Below, one piece after another: positions 1-6,582 of a DNA stretch of 8,566 nt. The notes below the pieces were generated by a model. The model did not search any database, was not told the origin of the DNA, and was given only the letters and a program-made list of their open reading frames with translations. Origin of the DNA: an uncultured Atopobiaceae bacterium (GTDB lineage: Bacteria > Actinomycetota > Coriobacteriia > Coriobacteriales > Atopobiaceae); assembly GCA_944321005.1 (NCBI GenBank), contig CALUJT010000083.1, positions 1 through 8,566 of the forward strand. The letters run 5' to 3'. The translations under genes were made by a program, and so were the position numbers. The number at the start of each line of letters is the position of its first letter. Positions within the stretch are counted from its first letter, which is position 1.

Positions 1-1016
1 TAGAGAGCGTAGCGCAGGTAGCGCGACCCGCGCTTCTCCATGTGGGGGTAGCAGTTCCTGAGCTGGCCGGACTGGTAGGTCGAGGGGGACATCCCCGCGT
101 ACGCCAATAGCTTGTCCGCGGACTCGAAGCGCGAGAAGTCCCCCGCCTCTGCGATGATCATCGCGGCCATCCTGAAGCCGATGCCCGGGATGGTGGTGAT
201 GGGCGAGGCTATCTCCAGGAGAATCGCCTTGATGAAGCGCTCGACCTCGTCGACCTCGCTGCCGAGCTCCCGCGCCAGACGAATGGTGTGCTGGAGCTCG
301 AGGGACTTCGCGGGGGCGCGGGTGCCGATGGAGGCGCGCGCGGCCTCGCGGATCTCCTCCGCGGCGCTGCGCTTGTAGTGCCCCTTGGAGCTCCTCTCCA
401 GGAGGTCGGAGAGCTCCGAGACGCTCGCGCGCGCCACCTGCTCCGCCCCGGGGAAGGCACCGAGGAGCTCGTAGACCGAGCGCATGTGCAGCGAGGGCAC
501 GATCTTCTCGAGCTCGGGGAAGAGGATGCACACGAGGCGCGAGATGGACTGCTTGAGCTTGGCGCGCTCGCGCACCTTGTCAAAGCGGTAGCGCGTGAGC
601 GACTTGAGGTCCTCCGTGCGGCGCGCCTCCGCGTGGTACGGGACGAGGCCGGAGTCGGTCATGAGCATGGCGGCGATGGTGCGGGCGTCCACGCGGTCGG
701 TCTTGGTCTTGCGCAGGCTCAGGCTCTTGCGGTAGAGGTTGGTGGAAAGGGGGTTGAGCACGTAGACGGAGAGCCCGGCGTCAACGAGAAACGCCAGCAG
801 GTTGGTGCCGTAGTGGCCCGTGGCCTCGAGCCCCACGCGCACCTCCCCGGCGTCCTCCCCCTGCTCCCCCGAGCACTCCCCTATCCTCTCCAGGAGCAGC
901 GAGAAGCCCTCCTGGCTGTTGGGGATCACGAAGGAGTCGGCGAGGATCTCCCCTCCCCCTCCCACGACCGTGCAGTCGTGCTTGTCCTTCGCCACGTCTA
1001 TGCCAACGGCGATCAT
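1..1016 (-). CDS. IS110-family transposase (DEDD recombinase), 3' end off the window
   Basis: This recombinase excises and inserts the element using an RNA guide. The open frame runs from ATG at 1016 to the left edge without a stop, giving 338 visible residues; family members are usually about 330-420 long. The N-terminal RuvC-like domain shows MIAVGIDVAK with Asp7, GLEATGHYG with Glu64, and KTDRVDARTIA with Asp107 and Asp110, which matches the DEDD tetrad. The C-terminal Tnp_20 domain shows TTIPGIGFRMAAMIIAEAGD, then AYAGMSPSTYQSG with the conserved serine at about residue 316, then a RGSRYLRYAL-type motif. The start is supported by GGGAGGTGG at about 1021-1029. No internal stop or frameshift is seen, so the protein may be active; the last roughly 60 residues cannot be judged. 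Confidence 0.93.
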   Translation of the reverse strand, partial: MIAVGIDVAKDKHDCTVVGGGGEILADSFVIPNSQEGFSLLLERIGECSGEQGEDAGEVRVGLEATGHYGTNLLAFLVDAGLSVYVLNPLSTNLYRKSLSLRKTKTDRVDARTIAAMLMTDSGLVPYHAEARRTEDLKSLTRYRFDKVRERAKLKQSISRLVCILFPELEKIVPSLHMRSVYELLGAFPGAEQVARASVSELSDLLERSSKGHYKRSAAEEIREAARASIGTRAPAKSLELQHTIRLARELGSEVDEVERFIKAILLEIASPITTIPGIGFRMAAMIIAEAGDFSRFESADKLLAYAGMSPSTYQSGQLRNCYPHMEKRGSRYLRYAL

Positions 1017-1029
1017 GGTTCCACCTCCC

Positions 1030-1197
1030 GGGGTCGAGTCATGCCTACACGTAGACTCTTCCCCATTGGGGGGCGCTGAGGGAGATGGGGCGACGAGAAG
1101 TGCGGGGGACCGCGGTCGGAGCCTTTCAAGAACCGTCTGGCGGTAGGAGTCAACGACCAATCCGCGGTCCCCGCAGCAAGGACCGGTGAGCGATGTC
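1030..1197 (-). ncRNA. Putative IS110 bridge RNA
   Basis: IS110-group elements express a guide (bridge) RNA of about 180 nt from the non-coding end upstream of the transposase; its internal loops pair with target and donor DNA. Here that region contains a strong imperfect stem. Bases 1101-1115 pair with 1162-1175 (14 bp, one bulged G) and enclose a 46-nt loop at 1116-1161, the kind of large loop expected for guide segments. Inside the loop is a small hairpin, ACCG 1132-1135 with CGGT 1141-1144. A second structured block closer to the transposase has GAGT/ACTC (1036-1039, 1055-1058) around CTAC/GTAG, plus CCCC/GGGG at 1061-1071. An AT-rich promoter-like patch precedes the locus at 1203-1214. 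The ends are approximate and the RNA itself is inferred. Confidence 0.5.
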
Positions 1198-1202
1198 GCG
1201 GG

Positions 1203-1214
1203 TTATTTATCGTA
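1203..1214 (-). promoter_or_regulatory. AT-rich -10-like patch ahead of the putative bridge RNA
   Basis: On the minus strand this 12-nt stretch reads TACGATAAATAA, the only AT-rich patch in the very GC-rich element end. TACGAT (1214-1209) matches four of six bases of the -10 consensus and would place a start near 1200, just before the structured region. I see no convincing -35 hexamer at 17 bp, so this is weak support. Confidence 0.25.
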
Positions 1215-1222
1215 CACCAGAA

Positions 1223-1238
1223 CCGACGACGGCGTCGG
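1223..1238 (-). terminator. Short hairpin downstream of the DUF6483-like gene
   Basis: CCGACG at 1223-1228 and CGTCGG at 1233-1238 form a perfect 6-bp stem with a 4-nt loop. It lies about 40 nt beyond the stop codon of the minus-strand gene at 1279. On that strand it is followed by TTCTGG rather than a proper T tract, so it is at best a weak terminator. It may lie inside or outside the insertion element. Confidence 0.25.
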
Positions 1239-1278
1239 CCGAATCGGGCCGCGGCTCGGGCGGACGGGCGCGAGGCGC

Positions 1279-1671
1279 CTACGAGAAGAGCTCGGCGTCG
1301 AGCGCGGCGAGCTCCGCGGGGACGTCCGCGGGGTCGCACCCGAACGACTCCGCGACGGCCTGCGCCTGGAGGCGGCGCAGCCCAGCTAGGTCGTCGTTGC
1401 CCTCGCGCTCGTACACGGTGGCAAGGCGGGCGAGGGCGTAGCAGACGTAGCTCGCCACCGAGTCGGCCATGCCGGAGATGACCATCATCGTCACGAGCGA
1501 GTCGGGAGAGAGGACGAGCGCGGTGGCGGGGTCGAGCTCGAGGAGCTCGCCGACCTGCCGCTCGACGTCCTCCGTGCCCGAGGCCTCCCCGGCGACGGCG
1601 CGCCGGAGCGCGTCGGACACGCCGTCCACGAACTGGCCGACTATCTCGAGGATGTAGTCCTTCTGCAGCAT
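1279..1671 (-). CDS. Small DUF6483-like protein of unknown function
   Basis: A 130-residue, probably cytoplasmic, mostly helical protein beginning MLQKDYILEIVGQFVDGVSD and containing LLELDPATALVLSPDSLVTM around residues 43-62. From memory this resembles the DUF6483 family common in Coriobacteriia; no function is known to me and none is assigned. No signal peptide, membrane segment or metal motif is visible. Hydrophobic stretches such as SVASYVCYALARLATVY look like packed helices of a repeat-like bundle. The ATG at 1671 is chosen because GGGAGGAG lies just upstream and the protein family starts here. The open frame extends to 1785, but the extra 38 residues would be translated from palindromic repeat DNA. 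It lies downstream of the ABC exporter on the same strand, separated by the repeats. Confidence 0.75.
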   Translation of the reverse strand: MLQKDYILEIVGQFVDGVSDALRRAVAGEASGTEDVERQVGELLELDPATALVLSPDSLVTMMVISGMADSVASYVCYALARLATVYEREGNDDLAGLRRLQAQAVAESFGCDPADVPAELAALDAELFS

Positions 1672-1687
1672 GCGAGCTCCTCCCGAA

Positions 1688-1718
1688 ACATGACAAGGGG
1701 ACAGTCCCTTTGTCATGT
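1688..1718. repeat. Palindromic repeat 1 (TGACAA...TTGTCA)
   Basis: An imperfect inverted repeat: ACATGACAAGGG at 1688-1699 is complementary to CCCTTTGTCATGT at 1706-1718, with one extra T. The core carries a GGGACAGTCCC-like sequence, a motif type I associate with REP-like palindromes in other bacteria. As RNA on the minus strand it would form a stem-loop that ends 16 nt before the start codon of the DUF6483-like gene. There is no T tract, so it is not an evident intrinsic terminator. Confidence 0.8.
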
Positions 1719-1719
1719 T

Positions 1720-1748
1720 ATGACAGATTCCCCGGGTCCAACTGTCAA
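1720..1748 (-). promoter_or_regulatory. Promoter-like hexamers inside the palindromic repeat
   Basis: On the minus strand TTGACA (1748-1743) is followed after exactly 17 nt by TGTCAT (1725-1720), a perfect -35 and a four-of-six -10. Transcription would start near 1713 and run through repeat 1 into the gene starting at 1671. Because the hexamers come from the palindrome's own termini, this may be coincidence; the opposite strand has a near-mirror copy (TTGACA 1757-1762, then TGTCAA 1780-1785). Confidence 0.3.
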
Positions 1749-1784
1749 GTGGAAACTTGACAGTTGGACCCGGGGAATCTGTCA
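1721..1784. repeat. Palindromic repeat 2: perfect 30-bp inverted repeat, 4-nt loop
   Basis: Bases 1721-1750 are the exact reverse complement of 1755-1784, with loop GGAA at 1751-1754. Each arm is itself an imperfect palindrome: it contains TGACAG and CTGTCA flanking a central CCCGGG. The element is therefore two head-to-head copies of a roughly 27-nt palindromic unit, as in BIME-like pairs. The termini TGACA/TGTCA are shared with the neighbouring repeat at 1688-1718. It begins 10 nt after the ABC exporter stop codon. It could halt or protect the exporter transcript, but has no T tract. Confidence 0.92.
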
Positions 1785-1794
1785 AGCCAAGCCA

Positions 1795-4700
1795 TTACTC
1801 GCTGCGGAGGGCCTCCACCGGGTCGCGGCGGCTGGCGGCGCTCGACGGGATGAGGCCGGCGACCAGCGTGAGCGCCACGGAGATGCACACGAGCACGGCC
1901 GCGGACGTCCACGGCAGGCTCATGATGCTCTCCACGTTGAAGCCCGCGAGGACCCACGCGTTCACGGGAACGGACACGACCACCACCACCGCGATGGCAA
2001 AGACGCCCGAGATGAGGCCCTCGATGAAGGTCTCGGCGTTGAAGACGCTCGCGACGTTGCCCTTTGAGGCGCCGATGGCGCGCAGGATGCCGATCTCCTT
2101 CTTGCGCTCGAGCACGGAGATGTAGGTGATGATGCCGATCATGATGGAGCTCACCACCAGGGAGATGCTCACGAAGGCGATGAGCACGAGGGAGATCATG
2201 TTCACGATGTCGGTCACGCTGCCCATGATGACGCCCATGTAGTCCGTGTAGGTGATGACCGCGTCGTCGTTGCCCGCGGAGCGCTGCTCGTCGTTGTACT
2301 TCTCGATGATTCCGAGCACGCTCTCCTTGGCCTCGAAGTCCTTGGGGTAGATCTGGATGGCCGCCGGGTCGTCCGGAGTGGCATAGCCGAGCGTCTGGAG
2401 GTTGTTGTCATAGGTGAGCTGGCTCGCGTTGGCGTAGCTCTCCATGAGCGAGGCCAGGTCCTCGGCGTCCATGTTGAAGTGGATGGACGAGGAGAGCGCG
2501 TCCACGTCCACGGAGAACGCGTCCTGGAGGTTGGAGAGGCCGGCGGAGACCTGGCTCGCGTAGCTGCTCATGATCTGCGAGATGGCGGACTGGAGCTGGG
2601 CGGAGATGGCAGAGCCAATCTGGGAGGACATGCTCTGGAGGAAGGTCTGCAGGTACGGGGCGAGCTCGCCCGCCACGTAGTCGGAGACGATCTTCTCCAC
2701 GCGCTCGCGCACCGGCTGGCCCGCCACCTCGTCGATCTGGGCGAGAAGGACCTGGGCCTCCTCGGTCTCCAGGTACTGCCCCATGAGGTCTATGACGCCC
2801 TGGACGAAGCCCTCGTCGTTGGGGTCGAGGGCGCCCGCGTTCTCGCCCCACCAGCGGACGAAGCCGCTCGTGAGCTCGCCGCCCAGGCGCGCCGCCTCCT
2901 CGAGCTGCTCGAGCGTGACCGGCGGGTCCGTCACCGCCTCCTCGAGTATGGAGGAGAAGTCCGGGGAGGGCGCGCCCGCCACGAGCGACTCCACGTCGAC
3001 GGAGCTCGCCACGCTCGAGAGGTCGACGGAGACGCCGGAGAGGTCGATGCCGGACGGGTCGAAGGCCGCCGAGAGCCCGCTCGTGTCGAAGGAGAACGCG
3101 GAGCGCAGCTGCTGCTCGTCAACGGAGAAGAGGCTCTCGAGGTCGACGCCCGCCCGCGCCTCCTCCTGGAGGGTGTCGAAGCTCTTGCCGGTGAAGACGT
3201 CCACCTCGGGGTTGGCCAGCTGCTGCTGGACGATCTGGGACTGGTCCGCGCGCTCCATGAGCGCGATCGTGAGCGCGGGGGTGTAGGCGATGCCCGCGGA
3301 GAGCGCCTTGGCGTCCGAGGACTCGTTGGGGCGCACGACGCCCACCACGTGCAGGTCGAGGCCGTTGTTCACGGCATTGACCATGAACTGCTCGTCGGAG
3401 GACATGTCCGTCCAGCCGCCCGTCTCCTCGTTCTTGCGGTACTCGTCCGCGGGACTGATGACCTTGAAGGAGAGCGCCAGGGCGTCGTCGTAGGTGAAGT
3501 CGACCTCCCCCTGCTCGATGTCCGTCTCCCCCGCCGTGCCGCTCATGGCGGAGGTCACCATCTCCGTGAGCTCCGCCGGGTCGAGGACGCCTATGCCGTA
3601 GAGCGTGTAGTCGCTGATGCGCCCGCTCTGAGTGAGCACGAGCACGCACTCGTCCGCCCCCGTGGCCCAGCGTCCGGCAACGACGTCGTACTGGGACTCC
3701 AGGAGCTCCCGGTCGTCGATCATCTCGTTGAAGACGGACATGCCCCCCGTCGACATGCCGGCCGTGGCCTTGCCGGAGGCGCCGCCCGTCATGGCGGTGC
3801 CGAGCGCGTTGGGGTTGAGCTGCACCGCGCCGCCCGAGGTGTCGGCCTTGTAGACGAGCGGCGTGAGGCCGTAGTCGTACTGGATCGCGTTGACGTAGGA
3901 GTCCAGGCCATCGGGGTTCGTCTCGAGGTAGCCCTTGAGGCCGGAGAGGTCGTTGGAGCCCACGGAGGCGAACATGTCCGTGAGCATCATGAACTCGGGG
4001 ATCTGGCTGGGGTCGTCGTCCTTCTCGGCAACCTGGCCCTCGCTCGTCCCGTCCTCCGAGAGCATCCCGGAGATGTCCATGCTCTGCTTGGTGATGGAGA
4101 GCGGGTAGCTGGAGAGGGTGTCCTCCTCCACCTTGGCGATGTAGTCGTTCACGCCGTTCGCGAGCGCCAGGATCGCGGCGATGCCGATGATACCGATGGA
4201 CCCGGCGAAGGCCGTCATGATGGTGCGGCCCTTCTTGGTCATGAGGTTGTTGAACGAGAGCCCGAGCGCGGTGAGGAAGCTCATGGAGGTGCGCCGCGCC
4301 CGCTTGGCCTCGCGCCGCGGGACGGCGTTGGGGTCGAGGGGGTCGGAGTCGGCGGTGATGTGGCCGTCCCGCAGCTCCACGATGCGGGTGGCGTACTGGC
4401 GCGCGAGCTCGGGGTTGTGCGTGACCATGACCACCAGCCGGTCCCGCGCGACCTCCTTGAGGAGGTCCATGACCTGCACGGAGGTGGCGGAGTCGAGGGC
4501 GCCCGTGGGCTCGTCCGCGAGCAGGATCTCGGGGTCGTTGATGAGGGCGCGGGCGATGGCCACGCGCTGCATCTGGCCGCCGGAGAGCTGGCTCGGACGC
4601 TTGTTCACGTGATCGGCGAGGCCCACGCGCGCGAGGGCGTCGAGCGCGCGGCGCCGGCGCTCGGAGCGCCCCACGCCCGAGAGCGTGAGCGCGAGCTCCA

Positions 4701-5010
4701 CGTTGGCGAGGATCGTCTGGTGCGGGATGAGGTTGTAGCTCTGGAAGACGAAGCCGATGCGGTTGTTGCGGTAGGTGTCCCAGTCCCGGTCGCGGTACTC
4801 GCGGGTGGAGATGCCGTCGATCACAAGGTCGCCCTCGTCAAAGTGGTCGAGGCCGCCCACGATGTTGAGCATCGTGGTCTTGCCCGAGCCCGAGGGCCCC
4901 AGCACGGCCACGAACTCGTTGTCCCTAAAGGCGACGGAGACGTGGTCGAGCGCGACCTGGGTGAAGGAGTCGGTGGTGTAGCGCTTGCAGATGTCCTTGA
5001 GCTCGAGCAT
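1795..5010 (-). CDS. MacB/FtsX-type ABC transporter, fused ATPase and permease with giant extracytoplasmic domain
   Basis: A 1071-residue fused exporter, probably a mechanotransmission-type (type VII) ABC protein of the cytoplasmic membrane. Residues 1-230 are the ATPase: Walker A GPSGSGKT at 38-45, Q-loop Gln90, signature LSGGQ at 142-146, Walker B ILLADEP at 162-168, and switch His198 in VTHNPE. The first membrane helix is about 262-285. About 290-930 is an extracytoplasmic domain, rich in Ser, Ala and Gln helical segments around 780-880. The C-terminal FtsX domain has three helices (about 936-963, 995-1020, 1034-1055) with the typical [19 protein letters not shown] and [12 protein letters not shown] motifs. 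E. coli MacB is about 650 residues, so the outer domain here is several hundred residues longer. The ATG at 5010 has TGGAGGA just upstream; an open extension to 5142 lacks homology-like content. The substrate is unknown; antimicrobial peptide or lipid-related export are family-based guesses. Confidence 0.93.
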   Translation of the reverse strand: MLELKDICKRYTTDSFTQVALDHVSVAFRDNEFVAVLGPSGSGKTTMLNIVGGLDHFDEGDLVIDGISTREYRDRDWDTYRNNRIGFVFQSYNLIPHQTILANVELALTLSGVGRSERRRRALDALARVGLADHVNKRPSQLSGGQMQRVAIARALINDPEILLADEPTGALDSATSVQVMDLLKEVARDRLVVMVTHNPELARQYATRIVELRDGHITADSDPLDPNAVPRREAKRARRTSMSFLTALGLSFNNLMTKKGRTIMTAFAGSIGIIGIAAILALANGVNDYIAKVEEDTLSSYPLSITKQSMDISGMLSEDGTSEGQVAEKDDDPSQIPEFMMLTDMFASVGSNDLSGLKGYLETNPDGLDSYVNAIQYDYGLTPLVYKADTSGGAVQLNPNALGTAMTGGASGKATAGMSTGGMSVFNEMIDDRELLESQYDVVAGRWATGADECVLVLTQSGRISDYTLYGIGVLDPAELTEMVTSAMSGTAGETDIEQGEVDFTYDDALALSFKVISPADEYRKNEETGGWTDMSSDEQFMVNAVNNGLDLHVVGVVRPNESSDAKALSAGIAYTPALTIALMERADQSQIVQQQLANPEVDVFTGKSFDTLQEEARAGVDLESLFSVDEQQLRSAFSFDTSGLSAAFDPSGIDLSGVSVDLSSVASSVDVESLVAGAPSPDFSSILEEAVTDPPVTLEQLEEAARLGGELTSGFVRWWGENAGALDPNDEGFVQGVIDLMGQYLETEEAQVLLAQIDEVAGQPVRERVEKIVSDYVAGELAPYLQTFLQSMSSQIGSAISAQLQSAISQIMSSYASQVSAGLSNLQDAFSVDVDALSSSIHFNMDAEDLASLMESYANASQLTYDNNLQTLGYATPDDPAAIQIYPKDFEAKESVLGIIEKYNDEQRSAGNDDAVITYTDYMGVIMGSVTDIVNMISLVLIAFVSISLVVSSIMIGIITYISVLERKKEIGILRAIGASKGNVASVFNAETFIEGLISGVFAIAVVVVVSVPVNAWVLAGFNVESIMSLPWTSAAVLVCISVALTLVAGLIPSSAASRRDPVEALRSE

Positions 5011-5139
5011 GGTTCCTCCAGATGGCGCCTCGACCACTTCATGGTACCCAAACGACCCCTCGCGCAGACCCTCCCGCACGTCCGGGTTGCCCGGCCACAC
5101 GGTTTGTCCCTCTCGCGCGACCTCGGAAAACCCGCGCCG

Positions 5140-5155
5140 CAAAAGACTTTTGACA
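5140..5155 (+). promoter_or_regulatory. Palindrome overlapping a perfect -35 hexamer
   Basis: CAAAAGACTTTTG at 5140-5152 is a 13-nt palindrome around one central base, an AT-rich island in GC-rich DNA. It overlaps TTGACA (5150-5155), a consensus -35 for the plus-strand regulator gene. The best -10 candidates, GCCATA (5175-5180) and CATACT (5177-5182), lie at spacers of 19 and 21 nt, longer than ideal. The arrangement fits a regulator operator but is unproven. Confidence 0.4.
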
Positions 5156-5161
5156 GACGTA

Positions 5162-5207
5162 GGCGCACCTTCGTGCCATACTCTGAGCGGACGAAGGGAG
5201 GTGCGCC
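5162..5207 (+). promoter_or_regulatory. Interrupted dyad covering the regulator ribosome binding site
   Basis: The 13 bases 5162-5174 are complementary to 5191-5197 plus 5202-5207; the right arm is interrupted only by GAGG at 5198-5201, which is part of the ribosome binding site GGGAGG (5196-5201). The dyad ends immediately before the GTG start at 5208. If transcription begins upstream of 5162 the RNA could fold and mask the ribosome binding site. If it begins near 5188, the dyad is only a DNA element, for example an operator. Confidence 0.45.
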
Positions 5208-5795
5208 GTGGGCAAGGTGCGCATGGAGGACTGCGACAGGGAGCGGCTGGGCGAGCGGTTTCGTCAGGCGCGCGAGGGGCGCGGCCTCACGCAGGAGGCG
5301 CTCGCGGAGGAGCTCCACGTCTCGAGGCAGACGGTCTCCAACTGGGAGCGCGGCAAGACGCTCCCCGACATCCAGAGCCTCGTGGGCGCGGCATCCACGC
5401 TGGGCATGGGCCTCCCCGAGCTTCTGGGCGAGGACGAGAGGAGGCGCATGGTAGAGCTCGCCGAGGCGTCGCGCTCGGAGCTCAAGACCATCTACGGGGC
5501 CCTCTGCCTCGGCTGGGTGGCCGTGTTCGCCATAGAGGTCGTGCGCATCCTCGGGCTCGGGCAGGTGCACTGGGCCGTCTACGCCGCGCTCCTCCTGCCC
5601 GCGCTGTGGCTCTCCTGGCGCGCCTTCTCGCTCGAGCGCGAGGCGGGCCTCAAGACGGCGCGCGACGTCGCCGACTACATCGAGAACGGCGCGCGCCCGG
5701 ATGACGACGAGTACCCGCTCACCTTCCTCGGCTGGGCGCTCAAGGGCGTGCCGCTCGCCCTCGCCATCGAGGCGCTCATGAGGATCGGCGGCTAG
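5208..5795 (+). CDS. XRE-family helix-turn-helix regulator with C-terminal membrane segments
   Basis: A 195-residue DNA-binding regulator that appears membrane-anchored. Residues about 14-70 are a Cro/C1-type domain: LGERFRQAREGRGLTQEALA, then VSRQTVSNWERGKTLPDI, typical of the helix-turn-helix and following helix. Two hydrophobic segments follow at about 96-114 (GALCLGWVAVFAIEVVRIL) and 121-140 (HWAVYAALLLPALWLSW); a third, weaker one is at 172-192. The C-terminal part also contains an acidic linker, ARPDDDEYP. The GTG start at 5208 has GGGAGG six bases upstream; ATG at 5223 is an alternative. It is divergent from the large ABC exporter and probably controls it, and is followed after 3 nt by a metallopeptidase gene. 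The signal it senses is unknown. Confidence 0.85.
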   Translation: MGKVRMEDCDRERLGERFRQAREGRGLTQEALAEELHVSRQTVSNWERGKTLPDIQSLVGAASTLGMGLPELLGEDERRRMVELAEASRSELKTIYGALCLGWVAVFAIEVVRILGLGQVHWAVYAALLLPALWLSWRAFSLEREAGLKTARDVADYIENGARPDDDEYPLTFLGWALKGVPLALAIEALMRIGG

Positions 5796-5798
5796 GGC

Positions 5799-6452
5799 GT
5801 GGGAGCGCGGCCGGCCTGGACCCTCGTCGTGGGGGGCGTAGCGGTGGAGGTCGAGCGCAAGCGCGTCCGCAGGCTCAACCTGCGCGTGCGCGCGGACGGC
5901 TCCGCCCACCTCTCCATACCTCCGCGCACCTCGCTTGCGGAGGCGCGCGGCTTCCTGGAGGGGCACGAGGCGTGGCTGCGCGCCCACGTGGCGCGCCGGT
6001 CGCAGGGGACGCCGGGCGACGGCCTCGTCCCCCTCTGGGGCGCGCTCGTGACGCTTCCCGCCGGCACCACCCCCGACGAGCTCTACCGCACCGAGCTCGC
6101 GCGCGCCCTGCCGGCGGCGGTCGAGCGCGCGGAGGAGGCGGTGGGCGCCCGCGCGACCGCCTGGCAGCTGCGCGCGATGTCCACGCGCTGGGGCTCGTGC
6201 ACCCCGCGCACGGGACGGATTCGCGTGAACGTGCGCCTTGCCGCCTACCCGCCCACCTGCCTCGACTACGTGCTGGCCCACGAGCTCACGCACCTTCTCG
6301 AGCCGAGCCACAACCAGAGGTTCCACGTCCTTCTCGCCCGCGCGTACCCCAACGAGCGCGCCGCGCGGGCCCTCCTTCGCCGGGAGGCGCGGGAGCTGGC
6401 GGCAACGGGCATTTCCCTCCCCGGCAACGTGGCGGAAACACAGGGCCTGTAG
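5799..6452 (+). CDS. YgjP-like (M48/DUF45) zinc metallopeptidase
   Basis: A 217-residue cytoplasmic protein of the YgjP/DUF45 family, a group of gluzincin-like metallopeptidases whose substrates are mostly unknown. The N-terminal part has the family's RKRVRRLNLRVRADGSAHLS strand region (about 20-39). The catalytic half shows MSTRWGSC (127-134), the zinc motif HELTH (161-165) with Glu162 as the catalytic base, and EPSHNQRFH (168-176), where His171 is the expected third ligand. All key residues are present and the length is normal. The GTG at 5799 lies 3 nt after the regulator's stop codon with no good ribosome binding site, so translation is probably coupled; a later GTG near 5827 is possible. 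Co-transcription with the regulator is likely. No signal peptide is seen. Confidence 0.87.
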   Translation: MGARPAWTLVVGGVAVEVERKRVRRLNLRVRADGSAHLSIPPRTSLAEARGFLEGHEAWLRAHVARRSQGTPGDGLVPLWGALVTLPAGTTPDELYRTELARALPAAVERAEEAVGARATAWQLRAMSTRWGSCTPRTGRIRVNVRLAAYPPTCLDYVLAHELTHLLEPSHNQRFHVLLARAYPNERAARALLRREARELAATGISLPGNVAETQGL

Positions 6453-6477
6453 CCTTTCCTCAATCGTCACCGAAAGG
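6453..6477 (+). promoter_or_regulatory. Small hairpin over the leader peptide's ribosome binding site
   Basis: CCTTTC (6453-6458) is complementary to GAAAGG (6472-6477) with a 13-nt loop, immediately after the peptidase stop codon. Its 3' arm is the likely ribosome binding site of the trp leader peptide. It could tune leader translation or be chance. I found no convincing promoter for the leader in 6380-6470, so the transcript start is unknown and the leader may be reached by read-through. Confidence 0.25.
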
Positions 6478-6486
6478 ATGCCGCCC

Positions 6487-6582
6487 ATGTCCCGTCTCGC
6501 GCACATCGCTCTTCTCGGCGCTCCGGCCGCAGCCGGCGCCGGCGTGTGGTGGTGGACAAGGACGACTCCCCTCTCGGACTGA
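6487..6582 (+). CDS. trpL: trp operon leader peptide, three consecutive Trp codons
   Basis: A 31-residue leader peptide: MSRLAHIALLGAPAAAGAG, then VWWWTRTTPLSD and a TGA at 6580-6582. Its role is regulatory: ribosomes stall at the three tandem Trp codons (6547-6555) when charged tRNA-Trp is scarce. Evidence is the position directly before a strong terminator hairpin and a tryptophan synthase gene, plus three adjacent codons of the rarest amino acid. The start at ATG 6487 is preferred because AAAGGA (6473-6478) lies at a suitable distance; an in-frame ATG at 6478 overlaps that site and would add three residues. The stop codon abuts the antiterminator strand at 6583, the geometry expected for attenuation. 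Confidence 0.9.
   Translation: MSRLAHIALLGAPAAAGAGVWWWTRTTPLSD

Larger units (their letters stand above)
1..1250 (-). mobile_element. IS110-family insertion sequence, transposase 5' end and flanking non-coding end (partial)
   Basis: The element is recognised by its transposase (to 1016, minus strand) and by a roughly 180-260 nt non-coding region upstream of the transposase start. Such a region is characteristic of the IS110 group, whose left end carries the guide RNA locus. The other end lies off the left edge. The outer boundary is not directly visible, because IS110 elements usually lack terminal inverted repeats and obvious target duplications. It must lie between the putative RNA and the stop codon of the next gene at 1279, so 1250 is a placeholder. 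The insertion sits just downstream of the DUF6483-like gene and in the same orientation. Confidence 0.8.

Noticed and set aside
1013..1696. Minus-strand frame of 227 codons overlapping the DUF6483-like gene and the element end
   Set aside because: It is an Arg- and Pro-rich alternative frame that crosses the element boundary and the putative bridge RNA, and it has no ribosome binding site or domain.
1721..1784. Simple intrinsic terminator for the ABC exporter
   Set aside because: The stem is strong but there is no T tract on either side, and the internal palindromic symmetry of each arm is not expected of a terminator; a repeat element fits better, though it may still affect transcription.
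1672..1785. 38-residue N-terminal extension of the DUF6483-like protein
   Set aside because: It would be encoded by the two palindromic repeats; GGGAGGAG before ATG 1671 marks the likely start.
5011..5142. 44-residue N-terminal extension of the ABC exporter
   Set aside because: The ATPase domain begins at MLELKDI, the ATG at 5010 has TGGAGGA upstream, and the extension would overlap the divergent promoter region.
2479..5454. Long plus-strand open frame of 991 codons opposite the ABC exporter
   Set aside because: It is antisense to a clearly functional gene, its composition is Arg, Glu, Val and His rich as expected from a GC-rich complement, and it shows no recognisable domain.
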